Made by a program: the position numbers and the translations under genes. A model generated the notes under the pieces. That model saw only the letters and a program-made list of their open reading frames with translations, was not told the DNA's origin and made no database searches. Positions 16,637 to 24,786 of a stretch of DNA of 64,000 nucleotides are shown one piece after another (within the stretch, counting starts at the first letter, position 1; every line of letters begins with the position of its first letter). Origin of the DNA: Mariniphaga sp041687215 (GTDB taxonomy: Bacteria > Bacteroidota > Bacteroidia > Bacteroidales > Prolixibacteraceae). The stretch covers positions 62,001-126,000 of the forward strand of contig NZ_JAWLCI010000005.1 in assembly GCF_041687215.1 (NCBI RefSeq), read 5' to 3'.

Positions 16637-17617
16637 TTAAAATGCCATCGGTTTTAAATTCAAACCGGTTGTTTCATCCAGTCCAAACATCAGGTTCATA
16701 TTTTGTATCGCCTGTCCCGAAGCGCCTTTTATGAGGTTGTCGGTCAGACTGATTATCACCAGTTTATATTTATGCTTTTCGAGATAAAGAACAGCTTTAT
16801 TCGTGTTTACCACCTGTTTCAGCGACGGATTTTTTTCTGCCAAAACCACAAACGGATGGTCGTTGTAAAAGTTTCGGTATAATTCATTTGCGCTTTGAAG
16901 TGATCCTTCAAATTTGGTGTAAGCCGAAACAAAAATTCCGCGGGTGTGATTTCCGCGGATGGGAACAAAATTGAATCCTTCGGAAAAACCTTGTTGCAAC
17001 TGACTAAGACTCTGCAAAATCTCTCCTTCGTGCTGGTGTTCAAAAATTTTATAGGCCGAAAGGTTGTTGTTCCGCCAGCTAAAATGCGAAGTTTCGGTAG
17101 GTTTTTGGCCGGCGCCAGTGGAGCCGGTGATAGCTTGAACATGCACTTCGTCAACCAGCAGGTTTGCAGCAGCGAGCGGCAGCAAAGCCAGTTGAATTCC
17201 CGTGGCAAAACAGCCCGGATTAGCAATTTTCAAAGCTTTTTTTATTGCTTCGCGATTCAATTCCGGCAGGCCGTAAACAAAGTCGTTTCCTTCCCGTTTG
17301 AGTCTGAAGTCGTGGCTTAAATCAATCACTTTCAAATTTTCCGGAAGTTCTTTCTTTTCCATGAATTCTTTGGATTTTCCATGACCCATGCAAAGGAAAA
17401 TCACATCCACTTCATTTAAAGGAAGCGCATCGGTAAATCGCAAATCGGTATCGCCCAGCAAATCAAGGTGCACATCGGAAACCAGGTTGCCGGCATTGCT
17501 CGAGCTTTGCACAAAAACAATTTCTGACTGCGGATGGTAAAGTAAAATCCGCACCAACTCTCCTGCCGTGTATCCTGCTCCTCCTATGATTCCAGTTTTT
17601 ATTATTCGTTTTTCCAT
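16637..17617 (-). CDS. argC: N-acyl-gamma-glutamyl-phosphate reductase
   Basis: NADPH-dependent reductase of arginine synthesis, 326 residues. N-terminal Rossmann motif TGIIGGAGYTAGELVR. Catalytic cysteine in IANPGCFATGIQL. Conserved SGTGAGQKP-type loop present as ITGSTGAGQKPTETSHF. In the succinylated pathway it acts on N-succinylglutamyl phosphate. ATG start, with a 103-bp gap to argG upstream. Confidence 0.97.
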   Translation of the reverse strand: MEKRIIKTGIIGGAGYTAGELVRILLYHPQSEIVFVQSSSNAGNLVSDVHLDLLGDTDLRFTDALPLNEVDVIFLCMGHGKSKEFMEKKELPENLKVIDLSHDFRLKREGNDFVYGLPELNREAIKKALKIANPGCFATGIQLALLPLAAANLLVDEVHVQAITGSTGAGQKPTETSHFSWRNNNLSAYKIFEHQHEGEILQSLSQLQQGFSEGFNFVPIRGNHTRGIFVSAYTKFEGSLQSANELYRNFYNDHPFVVLAEKNPSLKQVVNTNKAVLYLEKHKYKLVIISLTDNLIKGASGQAIQNMNLMFGLDETTGLNLKPMAF

Positions 17618-17635
17618 ATTTATTGCAAAAGAACG

Positions 17636-17690
17636 ATTAACGATTGCAGAATGATGATTAACGATCGCAGATTGCAGATTTCCAAAATCG
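17636..17690. repeat. Imperfect short repeats between argG and argC
   Basis: The gap holds repeated ATTAACGATTGCAG-like units (ACGATTAACGATTGCAGA, then GATTAACGATCGCAGATT, then GATTGCAGATT). No gene or convincing terminator. Together with 16507-16541 it shows that short repeats interrupt the arginine operon twice. Confidence 0.45.
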
Positions 17691-17720
17691 TTATTCGTTA
17701 ATTGATATTCATCATTCGCT

Positions 17721-18914
17721 CTATATCTTCTTGTTCACCTTGTGGTAAATTTTTAGCGAGTTGCCCAGAATTTTCGTAAATCCTTTCACATCGTCGGCTG
17801 TCCAGGCTTTCACCGTTTCGCCGTATTCTCCAAAACCGGATTTCATCAGGTCGTGTTCCGATTCAATTCCCTGCAATTCAAAACGATATGGCATCAGTTT
17901 TACAAATACTTTTCCAGTTACATTTTCCTGAGTGGTTTCTAAAAACGTTTCAATGTTGCGCATCACCGGTTCGTGGTACATGGCTTCGTGCAAAAACATG
18001 CCGTACCAGTTGGCCAGTTGCTCTTTCCAGTAGGCCTGCCATTTTGTGAGGGTATGTTTTTCAAGCAGGTGGTGCGCTTTGATTATGATGAGCGGAGCCG
18101 CCGCTTCAAATCCCACCCGGCCTTTAATGCCAATAATGGTGTCGCCCACATGGATGTCGCGGCCAATGGCATATTTCGAAGCAATTTCTTCCAAAGCCTG
18201 AATGGTAGCCGGACCGCTGGCAAACGACTTCCCGTCAATGGTTTTCAGTTCGCCTTTTTCAAAGCCCAGTTCAATGGTTTTTTCTGCTTTAGCCTCCAAT
18301 TGACTTGGATAAGCTTCGTTTGGCAATCCTTTGTCGGAAGTCAGTGTTTCCTTGCCGCCAACGCTGGTTCCCCAAATTCCCTGGTTAATGGAATACTGCA
18401 TTTTTTCGAAATCGTCTTCCACGCCGTGTTTTTTCAGAAAATCGATTTCCTGCTGGCGGCTAAGGCTCAAATCGCGAATGGGCGTAATGATTTCAATTTC
18501 GGGAGCTAAAACCTGAAACGTAAGGTCGAACCGCACCTGGTCGTTTCCGGCGCCGGTGCTGCCGTGAGCAATGTACCCGGCCCCAATTTTTTTGGCATAT
18601 TCAATGCTGGCAATCGCCTGGAAAACGCGTTCAGAACTTACAGAAATGGGATAGGTGTTATTCCGCAAAACATTGCCGTAAACCATGTAACGAATGCACT
18701 TTTCGTAGTATTCTTCGGTTACGTCAAGTGTAACATGTTCCTTTGCTCCAAGTTGGTATGCTTTTTCTTCTATCTTTTTTAACTCAGCTTCAGAAAATCC
18801 GCCCGTATTTGCAATGGCGGTATAAACTTCAAATCCTTTTTCTTCCTTTAAATACTTCACACAGAAGGAGGTGTCGAGCCCCCCGCTGAATGCCAAAACC
18901 AATTTTTTTCCCAT
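17721..18914 (-). CDS. argG: Argininosuccinate synthase
   Basis: ATP-dependent condensation of citrulline and aspartate. It has 397 residues from the ATG at 18914 (MGKKLVLAFSGGLDTS). An upstream in-frame extension of 14 codons is rejected because the PP-loop should lie close to the N-terminus. Substrate motifs: AHGSTGAGNDQVRF and NQGIWGTSVGG. It follows the GNAT gene by 89 nt. argH is not in the window. Confidence 0.97.
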   Translation of the reverse strand: MGKKLVLAFSGGLDTSFCVKYLKEEKGFEVYTAIANTGGFSEAELKKIEEKAYQLGAKEHVTLDVTEEYYEKCIRYMVYGNVLRNNTYPISVSSERVFQAIASIEYAKKIGAGYIAHGSTGAGNDQVRFDLTFQVLAPEIEIITPIRDLSLSRQQEIDFLKKHGVEDDFEKMQYSINQGIWGTSVGGKETLTSDKGLPNEAYPSQLEAKAEKTIELGFEKGELKTIDGKSFASGPATIQALEEIASKYAIGRDIHVGDTIIGIKGRVGFEAAAPLIIIKAHHLLEKHTLTKWQAYWKEQLANWYGMFLHEAMYHEPVMRNIETFLETTQENVTGKVFVKLMPYRFELQGIESEHDLMKSGFGEYGETVKAWTADDVKGFTKILGNSLKIYHKVNKKI

Positions 18915-19003
18915 AGCGATTTTTTTAAAAAGAGTGACAGCAGTGCCCAAATCCAATTTAAAAACTATTCATTTAGGGTGATTACCCTGCTATACTGTTT
19001 AAT

Positions 19004-19696
19004 TTAATACAACGGCGCGCCGTCACTCTTCAGGTTTCTCTTTTTTTTTATGAATTCCAGTTTTTGACTGCCGAAACTGTTTTTTGGTTTCAGCTTTTTT
19101 ACAACATCCATCAAACTTCTTTTTCTGATTCCATTTTCTTTTTTAGGTACTTTTTCCCAGGCCGGATCGTATAACATTCCGGTACAGAGACACTTTGTGC
19201 GCTCCATTCGTTCCAGAATATCGTAGTTAACACAACTCTTGCATCCGTTCCAAAATTGCACATCATCCGTCAGTTCCGAAAAAGTTACCGGTTTGTACCC
19301 CAGTTCATGGTTAATTTTCATTACAGCCAAACCGGTTGTTAATCCAAAAATTTTGGCATCCGGATATTGTTGACGGGAAAGTTGAAATGCCTTCCGTTTA
19401 ATTTCTTTTGCAAGCCCGTAACCGCGGTATTCTGGAACTACAATTAACCCCGAGTTGGCTACGAAACCTTTGTTGCCCCAGGTTTCAATGTAACAGAAAC
19501 CGGCAAAAGCTTCACCGTCGAGAGCAATAATCGCCTTGCCTTCCTCAATTTTGGAAGCCAGATATTCGTAGGTTCTTCTGGCAATACCGGTACCACGCTG
19601 TTTTGAAGCAACATCAATGGCATCGTTTATTTCATCCACATATTTTAAGTGCTCTTTCCCAGCCACTAAAACTTTTATATTTTTCAACTCCTTCAT
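19004..19696 (-). CDS. GNAT acyltransferase, probable N-succinylglutamate synthase
   Basis: A 230-residue protein with an N-terminal GNAT domain (about residues 5-150, acyl-CoA loop in VVPEYRGYGLAKEI). Its place directly after argR and before argG, in a genome with a succinyl-type argF', fits the enzyme that acylates glutamate at the head of the pathway. From memory, the Bacteroides thetaiotaomicron gene at the same place has been implicated as N-succinylglutamate synthase. The C-terminal 70 residues carry two cysteine pairs (GCKSC, then KCLC), which may bind metal. The donor specificity is inferred, not seen. Confidence 0.75.
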   Translation of the reverse strand: MKELKNIKVLVAGKEHLKYVDEINDAIDVASKQRGTGIARRTYEYLASKIEEGKAIIALDGEAFAGFCYIETWGNKGFVANSGLIVVPEYRGYGLAKEIKRKAFQLSRQQYPDAKIFGLTTGLAVMKINHELGYKPVTFSELTDDVQFWNGCKSCVNYDILERMERTKCLCTGMLYDPAWEKVPKKENGIRKRSLMDVVKKLKPKNSFGSQKLEFIKKKRNLKSDGAPLY

Positions 19697-19698
19697 TT

Positions 19699-20178
19699 CT
19701 AAAATTTGTTTTTCAATTTAGGGATTATTGAAACCAGGGCGTTAATTAAATCATTGTTTGTTGTGCCTTCACGCCTGATAATCAATATAGTGTCGTCACC
19801 GGCAATTGTTCCCAATATTTCCCATTGCCTTGAACTGTCAATAACAGCCGCAATTGTACTCGCATAGCCCGGCAGTGTTTTCATTACGGCCAGGTTTCCC
19901 GAAAATTCAAGACCTTTAAAACCTTCGGCTAAAAAATTGTCTTTCGACCTGGCAGGTTTTACTTCTTGCTGGCCATCATCCGGAATTATATAAATGTATC
20001 CGTTCAACGGATGAGGTACTTTGGCCACCTGCAAAAACTTCAAATCGCGCGAAAGGGTAGCCTGAGTTAAATCAAACCCTTTTACTTTTAGTGCAGCCAA
20101 TAATTCTTCCTGGCTATGCACATTTTCTTTTGCAATTATCCGTCGTATTTCAAGTTGCCGCTGTACCCGGTTTTTCAT
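19699..20178 (-). CDS. argR: Arginine repressor
   Basis: A 159-residue ArgR. The N-terminal winged helix (about 1-75) has the recognition motif LTQATLSRDLKFL. The C-terminal arginine-binding/oligomerisation domain has GTIAGDDTILII. It is the first gene of the minus-strand arginine/proline run, and its own promoter is covered by two ARG boxes, so it should repress itself and the operon when arginine is plentiful. The GNAT gene follows after 2 nt. Confidence 0.96.
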   Translation of the reverse strand: MKNRVQRQLEIRRIIAKENVHSQEELLAALKVKGFDLTQATLSRDLKFLQVAKVPHPLNGYIYIIPDDGQQEVKPARSKDNFLAEGFKGLEFSGNLAVMKTLPGYASTIAAVIDSSRQWEILGTIAGDDTILIIRREGTTNNDLINALVSIIPKLKNKF

Positions 20179-20180
20179 CC

Positions 20181-20215
20181 TGAATAATTATACATTTTGG
20201 TTGCAAAATTATACA
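20181..20215. promoter_or_regulatory. Pair of ARG boxes (ArgR operator)
   Basis: TGAATAATTATACA at 20181-20194 and TGCAAAATTATACA at 20202-20215. The first matches the enterobacterial ARG box core TGAAT-N4-ATTCA at all but one position. The centres are 21 bp apart, exactly the classical spacing for an ArgR hexamer. They overlap the argR -7 box and transcription start. Confidence 0.75.
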
Positions 20216-20233
20216 TTTTTTTATCAATACAAG
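20204..20233 (-). promoter_or_regulatory. Promoter of the argR operon
   Basis: On the minus strand CTTG (20233-20230), 18 nt, then TAATTTTG (20211-20204), close to the Bacteroidota TTTG / TAnnTTTG pair. The predicted start near 20198 lies between the two ARG boxes. Confidence 0.6.
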
Positions 20234-20254
20234 TTTTTTTATAAGAAATATTAC

Positions 20255-20262
20255 TATTTTTG
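20255..20262 (+). promoter_or_regulatory. -7 box of carAB
   Basis: TATTTTTG is an exact TAnnTTTG match. The predicted start near 20268 leaves a leader of about 130 nt before carA. The ARG boxes lie about 65 bp upstream of this start, so divergent control by ArgR is possible. Confidence 0.45.
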
Positions 20263-20338
20263 TCCCGGTTTTTACAAAAACTTTTTAATTAAAAGTTCAT
20301 GGGGAATAAAACAGGCACAATACAAATAGTAATTCAAA

Positions 20339-20382
20339 GAAATGCGTTTGAACCAATTGCGGGGCAGGCGCATTTTTTTTAA
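20339..20382 (+). promoter_or_regulatory. Terminator-like hairpin in the carA leader
   Basis: AAATGCG and CGCATTT form a 7-bp stem around a 22-nt loop, followed at once by a T-tract, 15 nt before the carA ATG. This could be an attenuator. A 27-codon frame (20299-20382, starting MGNKTGTIQIV) runs through the hairpin and stops just after it. Only one arginine codon is present, so a classical leader-peptide mechanism is not obvious. Confidence 0.45.
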
Positions 20383-20396
20383 CAGATAAATTGAAC

Positions 20397-21491
20397 ATGT
20401 TACAAGTAAAACAAGCAAAACTCACCCTCGAAGACGGGACAGTTTTCGAAGGAAAATCGTTTGGGAGCGAAAAACCGGTGGCAGGCGAAGTAGTTTTTTA
20501 TACCGCCATGACAGGTTATCCTGAAAGTCTTACCGACCCGTCTTACACTGGTCAGATTTTGGTTTCTACCTATCCGATGATTGGCAATTACGGTGTTCCG
20601 TTTGGTGAAATTCATGAAGGGATTCACAAATTTTTTGAATCGCACAAAGTGCACATCAGCGGTTTGATTATTGCCGATTACTCGTTCGAATTCAGCCACT
20701 GGAATGCAGAAAAAAGCCTTTCAGACTGGTTGAAGGAATACGAAGTGCCGGGAATTTTTGATGTGGACACCCGCGCCTTAACAAAAATTTTACGTGAAAA
20801 GGGCTCCATGTTGGGTAAAATTGAATTTGGAGACGAGGTTATTGACTTTTACGACCCGAATATGGAAAACCTGGTGGCACGCGTAAGTTGCACCCAACGG
20901 GAAGTTTATGGAAATGAAGGGCCCAGGGTGGTTTTGGTTGATTGTGGTGTAAAAAACAACATCATTCGCTGCTTGCGGAAACGGGGAGCCACTGTGATTC
21001 GTGTACCATGGGATTACGATTTTAGCGTTGAAGATTACGACGGCGTGTTTATTTCCAACGGTCCTGGTGACCCGGCTATGTGCATTGAAACCGTTCAGAA
21101 CATTCGGAAAATAATTGATGAAGAGAAGCCTGTGATGGGAATTTGTTTGGGGAACCAATTGCTTGCGCGTGCGGCCGGAGCAGATACGTATAAACTGAAA
21201 TACGGACACCGAAGTCACAACCAGCCGGTTTTGCTTCATGGAACCGATAAGTGCTACATTTCTTCGCAAAACCACGGCTATGCTGTAGCTACCGAAACGC
21301 TTCCTGCTGATTGGGAACCACTTTTTACCAATGTGAACGATGAAACCAACGAAGGAATCCGGCATAAAACCAAACCGTTTTTTTCTACACAATTCCATCC
21401 CGAGGCCTCTAGTGGTCCAACAGATACGGAATTTCTGTTCGACGATTTTATTCAGAGTATTAAAGTTTATAAACAGTCGGTTAACAAGTAA
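20397..21491 (+). CDS. carA: Carbamoyl phosphate synthase, small (glutaminase) subunit
   Basis: Releases ammonia from glutamine for carbamoyl phosphate synthesis, needed for both arginine and pyrimidines. 364 residues from the ATG at 20397; a TTG two codons earlier is disfavoured. N-terminal CarA-specific domain (about 1-150), then class I glutamine amidotransferase with the nucleophile in MGICLGNQLLARAAG and the His-Glu pair in TQFHPEASSG. carB follows after 11 nt. Confidence 0.97.
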   Translation: MLQVKQAKLTLEDGTVFEGKSFGSEKPVAGEVVFYTAMTGYPESLTDPSYTGQILVSTYPMIGNYGVPFGEIHEGIHKFFESHKVHISGLIIADYSFEFSHWNAEKSLSDWLKEYEVPGIFDVDTRALTKILREKGSMLGKIEFGDEVIDFYDPNMENLVARVSCTQREVYGNEGPRVVLVDCGVKNNIIRCLRKRGATVIRVPWDYDFSVEDYDGVFISNGPGDPAMCIETVQNIRKIIDEEKPVMGICLGNQLLARAAGADTYKLKYGHRSHNQPVLLHGTDKCYISSQNHGYAVATETLPADWEPLFTNVNDETNEGIRHKTKPFFSTQFHPEASSGPTDTEFLFDDFIQSIKVYKQSVNK

Positions 21492-21502
21492 CGTATTTCA
21501 TC

Positions 21503-24500
21503 ATGATAAATTCAAAAATAAAAAAAGCGATAGTTCTGGGTTCGGGAGCGTTAAAAATCGGTGAGGCCGGTGAATTTGATTACTCTGGTTCGCAGGCACT
21601 GAAAGCGCTGAAAGAAGAAGGTGTGGAAACAGTCCTCATCAATCCGAACATTGCTACCATTCAAACTTCAGGGGAAATTGCAGATAAAATTTACTTTTTA
21701 CCGGTTACGCCCTTTTTTGTAGAGGAAGTAATTAAAAAGGAAAAACCGCAGGGAATTTTACTGGCTTTTGGCGGACAAACTGCATTGAATTGCGGTGTAG
21801 CCCTTTTTCAATCAGGCGTTCTTGAAAAATACAATGTCGAGGTGGTCGGAACTCCGGTTCAATCGATTATCGATACCGAAGACCGGGATATTTTTCGTAT
21901 AATGCTGGGTGAAATTAATGTAAAAACACCTCAAAGTATTGCCGCTGCCAACATGGCTGAAGCCAGGGTTGCGGCACAAAAAGTCGGATTCCCTATCATC
22001 ATAAGGGCTGCTTACACATTGGGCGGACTGGGTAGTGGTTTTTGCGAAAATGAGGATGAACTGGAGAAACTGGCTTCCAAAGCATTTTCTTACTCTCCGC
22101 AAATTTTGGTGGAAGAATCCATAAAAGGCTGGAAAGAGGTGGAGTACGAAGTGGTGCGCGACCGGTTCGACAATTGCATTACCGTTTGTAACATGGAAAA
22201 CTTCGACCCGCTGGGAATTCACACGGGGGAAAGTATTGTTGTGGCGCCGTCGCAAACCCTTTCCAATGCCGAATATCACAAACTCCGGGAGGTTTCTATA
22301 AAAATAATTCGCCGGGTGGGAGTTATTGGCGAATGTAATGTGCAGTTTGCCCTCGATCCGCATTCAGAAGATTACCGGGTGATTGAAGTGAATGCACGGC
22401 TTTCGCGTTCATCGGCACTGGCATCAAAGGCAACCGGTTATCCGCTGGCATTTGTAGCTGCCAAACTGGGATTGGGTTACGGATTGCACCAGTTGAAAAA
22501 CTCGGTTACCAAAGTAACCACAGCTGCTTTTGAACCGGCACTGGACTACTGTGTGGTAAAAATTCCGCGTTGGGACCTCAACAAATTCATCGGGGTCTCC
22601 AAAAACATCGGAAGCTCTATGAAAAGTGTGGGCGAAATTATGGCCATCGGGCGTACTTTTGAAGAGGCTATTCAAAAGGGGATACGTATGGTTGGCCTGG
22701 GAATGCACGGTTTTGTGGGAAACAAAGAGGAAATCAATATTGAAGAAATTGAAGCGGAACTCACAAATCCGACTGATCGCCGAATTTTTGCCATTGCCGA
22801 AGCATTTAACAAAGAATTATCCATTGACGATATTTATGAAAAAACAAAGATAGACCGGTGGTTTTTGTATAGGCTGAAAAACATTCATAAAATTAAAACA
22901 GAACTGGAACGGGTAAATAAACTGGAGAATCTTCCAATTTATTTACTGAAACTTGCCAAACAGGCCGGATTCTCTGATTTTCAGATTGCTCGTTTGGTGC
23001 TTGAAAGTTCGAATAAAAACATTCAGGAAGATTTACTGAAAGTAAGGGAATTCAGAAAAAAACATGGCATTACCCCAGTAGTAAAACAAATTGACACCCT
23101 TGCCGGGGAATATCCGGCGCTTACCAATTATCTCTACCTGACTTACAACGGCAGCGAAAACGACATCGAATTCTTTAAAGACGACCTGTCGGTGATTGTG
23201 CTGGGTTCAGGCGCTTATCGCATTGGCAGCTCGGTGGAGTTCGACTGGTGCAGTGTAAATGCCATCGACGCCATTAAAAAGGAAAACTACCGCTCGGTAA
23301 TGATAAATTACAACCCCGAGACAGTTAGTACCGATTACGATACCTGCGACCGGCTCTATTTTGATGAATTGACTTTTGAGCGGGTTTTGGATATTGTTGA
23401 TTTGGAAAACCCGCACGGGGTAATTATTTCGATGGGTGGACAAATTCCCAACAATCTGGCCATGAAACTGCACAGTCAGAATGTGCCGGTACTTGGAACT
23501 TCGCCGGTAAAAATTGATAATGCCGAAGACCGCGAAAAATTTTCTTCGTTGCTCGATAAACTGAAAATAGACCAGCCGCGCTGGGCCAAACTTTCCACCT
23601 TCGAAGAAATTTACAAGTTTATTGACGAAGTGGGCTACCCGGTTCTAATTCGCCCGTCGTATGTGCTTTCGGGAGCGGCCATGAACGTGGTTTCAAATTC
23701 CGACCAACTGGAGCATTTTCTGGATATGGCTTCCAACGTTTCAAAAGAACACCCGGTGGTGGTTTCAGAATTTATTGAGGAAGCCAAGGAAATTGAAATT
23801 GATGCAGTAGCACGCGATGGCGAAATGGTTGCGTACGCTATTTCGGAACATGTGGAGTTTGCCGGAGTGCACTCGGGCGATGCCACCATAGTTTTTCCAC
23901 CGCAAAAATTGTACGTGGAAACCATCCGGAGAATTAAAAGAATTGCACGGCAAATTGCAGAAGGACTTGAAATTACAGGACCTTTCAACATGCAATTCCT
24001 GGCGAAAGACAACGACATTAAAGTGATTGAATGCAACCTGAGGGCATCACGGAGTTTCCCGTTTGTTTCGAAGGTAATGAAACTGAACCTCATTGAAATT
24101 GCCACCAAAGTGATGCTTGGCGTGCCGGTTGAAAAACCCGACAAATCGTTGTTTGAGTTGGATTACGTGGGCGTGAAAGCACCGCAATTCTCCTTCGCCC
24201 GTTTGCTTAACGCCGACCCGGTACTTGGGGTGGATATGGCTTCAACCGGCGAAGTAGGCTGCATTGGCGAAAATTATTATGAAGCCATTTTGAAGGCGAT
24301 GCTTTCGGTAGGCTACCGCATTCCAATAAAAAATATATTGATTTCTTCCGGTCCGTCGCGTTCGAAAATTGAATTGCTGAAAAGTGCACAAATGCTCGAG
24401 GCAAGGGGTTACAATTTATTTGCAACTGAGGGCACACACAAATTCTTCCACGAAAACGGGGTGAAAACTACTTTACTCCACTGGCCCGACGAAGAAGACA

Positions 24501-24733
24501 GGCATCCGAACACCATTGAGTACCTCAGGGATAAAAAAATTGATTTGCTGATAAATATTCCCAAAAATTATACGAAGCGGGAATTGAAAAACGGCTACCA
24601 AATTCGAAGAAATGCCATCGATTTTAATGTGCCGCTTATCACCAATGCGAGGGTGGCAAGTGCGTTTATTTATGGAATCTGTAAATATGATTTGAAGGAC
24701 ATCAGCATTAAAAGCTGGGACGAATACCAATAA
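21503..24733 (+). CDS. carB: Carbamoyl phosphate synthase, large subunit
   Basis: A 1076-residue enzyme with two homologous ATP-grasp halves (about 1-400 and 555-935) joined by an oligomerisation domain, and a C-terminal MGS-like regulatory domain (about 940-1076). Visible motifs are LGSGALKIGEAGEFDYSG at the start, IRAAYTLGGLGSG in the first half and LIRPSYVLSGAAM in the second. Each half phosphorylates one intermediate (bicarbonate, then carbamate). It ends at a strong bidirectional terminator. Confidence 0.98.
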   Translation: MINSKIKKAIVLGSGALKIGEAGEFDYSGSQALKALKEEGVETVLINPNIATIQTSGEIADKIYFLPVTPFFVEEVIKKEKPQGILLAFGGQTALNCGVALFQSGVLEKYNVEVVGTPVQSIIDTEDRDIFRIMLGEINVKTPQSIAAANMAEARVAAQKVGFPIIIRAAYTLGGLGSGFCENEDELEKLASKAFSYSPQILVEESIKGWKEVEYEVVRDRFDNCITVCNMENFDPLGIHTGESIVVAPSQTLSNAEYHKLREVSIKIIRRVGVIGECNVQFALDPHSEDYRVIEVNARLSRSSALASKATGYPLAFVAAKLGLGYGLHQLKNSVTKVTTAAFEPALDYCVVKIPRWDLNKFIGVSKNIGSSMKSVGEIMAIGRTFEEAIQKGIRMVGLGMHGFVGNKEEINIEEIEAELTNPTDRRIFAIAEAFNKELSIDDIYEKTKIDRWFLYRLKNIHKIKTELERVNKLENLPIYLLKLAKQAGFSDFQIARLVLESSNKNIQEDLLKVREFRKKHGITPVVKQIDTLAGEYPALTNYLYLTYNGSENDIEFFKDDLSVIVLGSGAYRIGSSVEFDWCSVNAIDAIKKENYRSVMINYNPETVSTDYDTCDRLYFDELTFERVLDIVDLENPHGVIISMGGQIPNNLAMKLHSQNVPVLGTSPVKIDNAEDREKFSSLLDKLKIDQPRWAKLSTFEEIYKFIDEVGYPVLIRPSYVLSGAAMNVVSNSDQLEHFLDMASNVSKEHPVVVSEFIEEAKEIEIDAVARDGEMVAYAISEHVEFAGVHSGDATIVFPPQKLYVETIRRIKRIARQIAEGLEITGPFNMQFLAKDNDIKVIECNLRASRSFPFVSKVMKLNLIEIATKVMLGVPVEKPDKSLFELDYVGVKAPQFSFARLLNADPVLGVDMASTGEVGCIGENYYEAILKAMLSVGYRIPIKNILISSGPSRSKIELLKSAQMLEARGYNLFATEGTHKFFHENGVKTTLLHWPDEEDRHPNTIEYLRDKKIDLLINIPKNYTKRELKNGYQIRRNAIDFNVPLITNARVASAFIYGICKYDLKDISIKSWDEYQ

Positions 24734-24735
24734 AA

Positions 24736-24766
24736 AAAGAGGCTGTCTCAAAAGGACAGCCTCTTT
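24736..24766. terminator. Bidirectional terminator between carB and the propeller gene
   Basis: A perfect 12-bp stem AAAGAGGCTGTC/GACAGCCTCTTT with a 7-nt loop. A-rich sequence on the left gives a T-tract for the minus strand, so it can end both convergent transcripts. It begins 3 nt after the carB stop. Confidence 0.85.
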
Positions 24767-24786
24767 AGTTTGTTTTAATTCCCATT

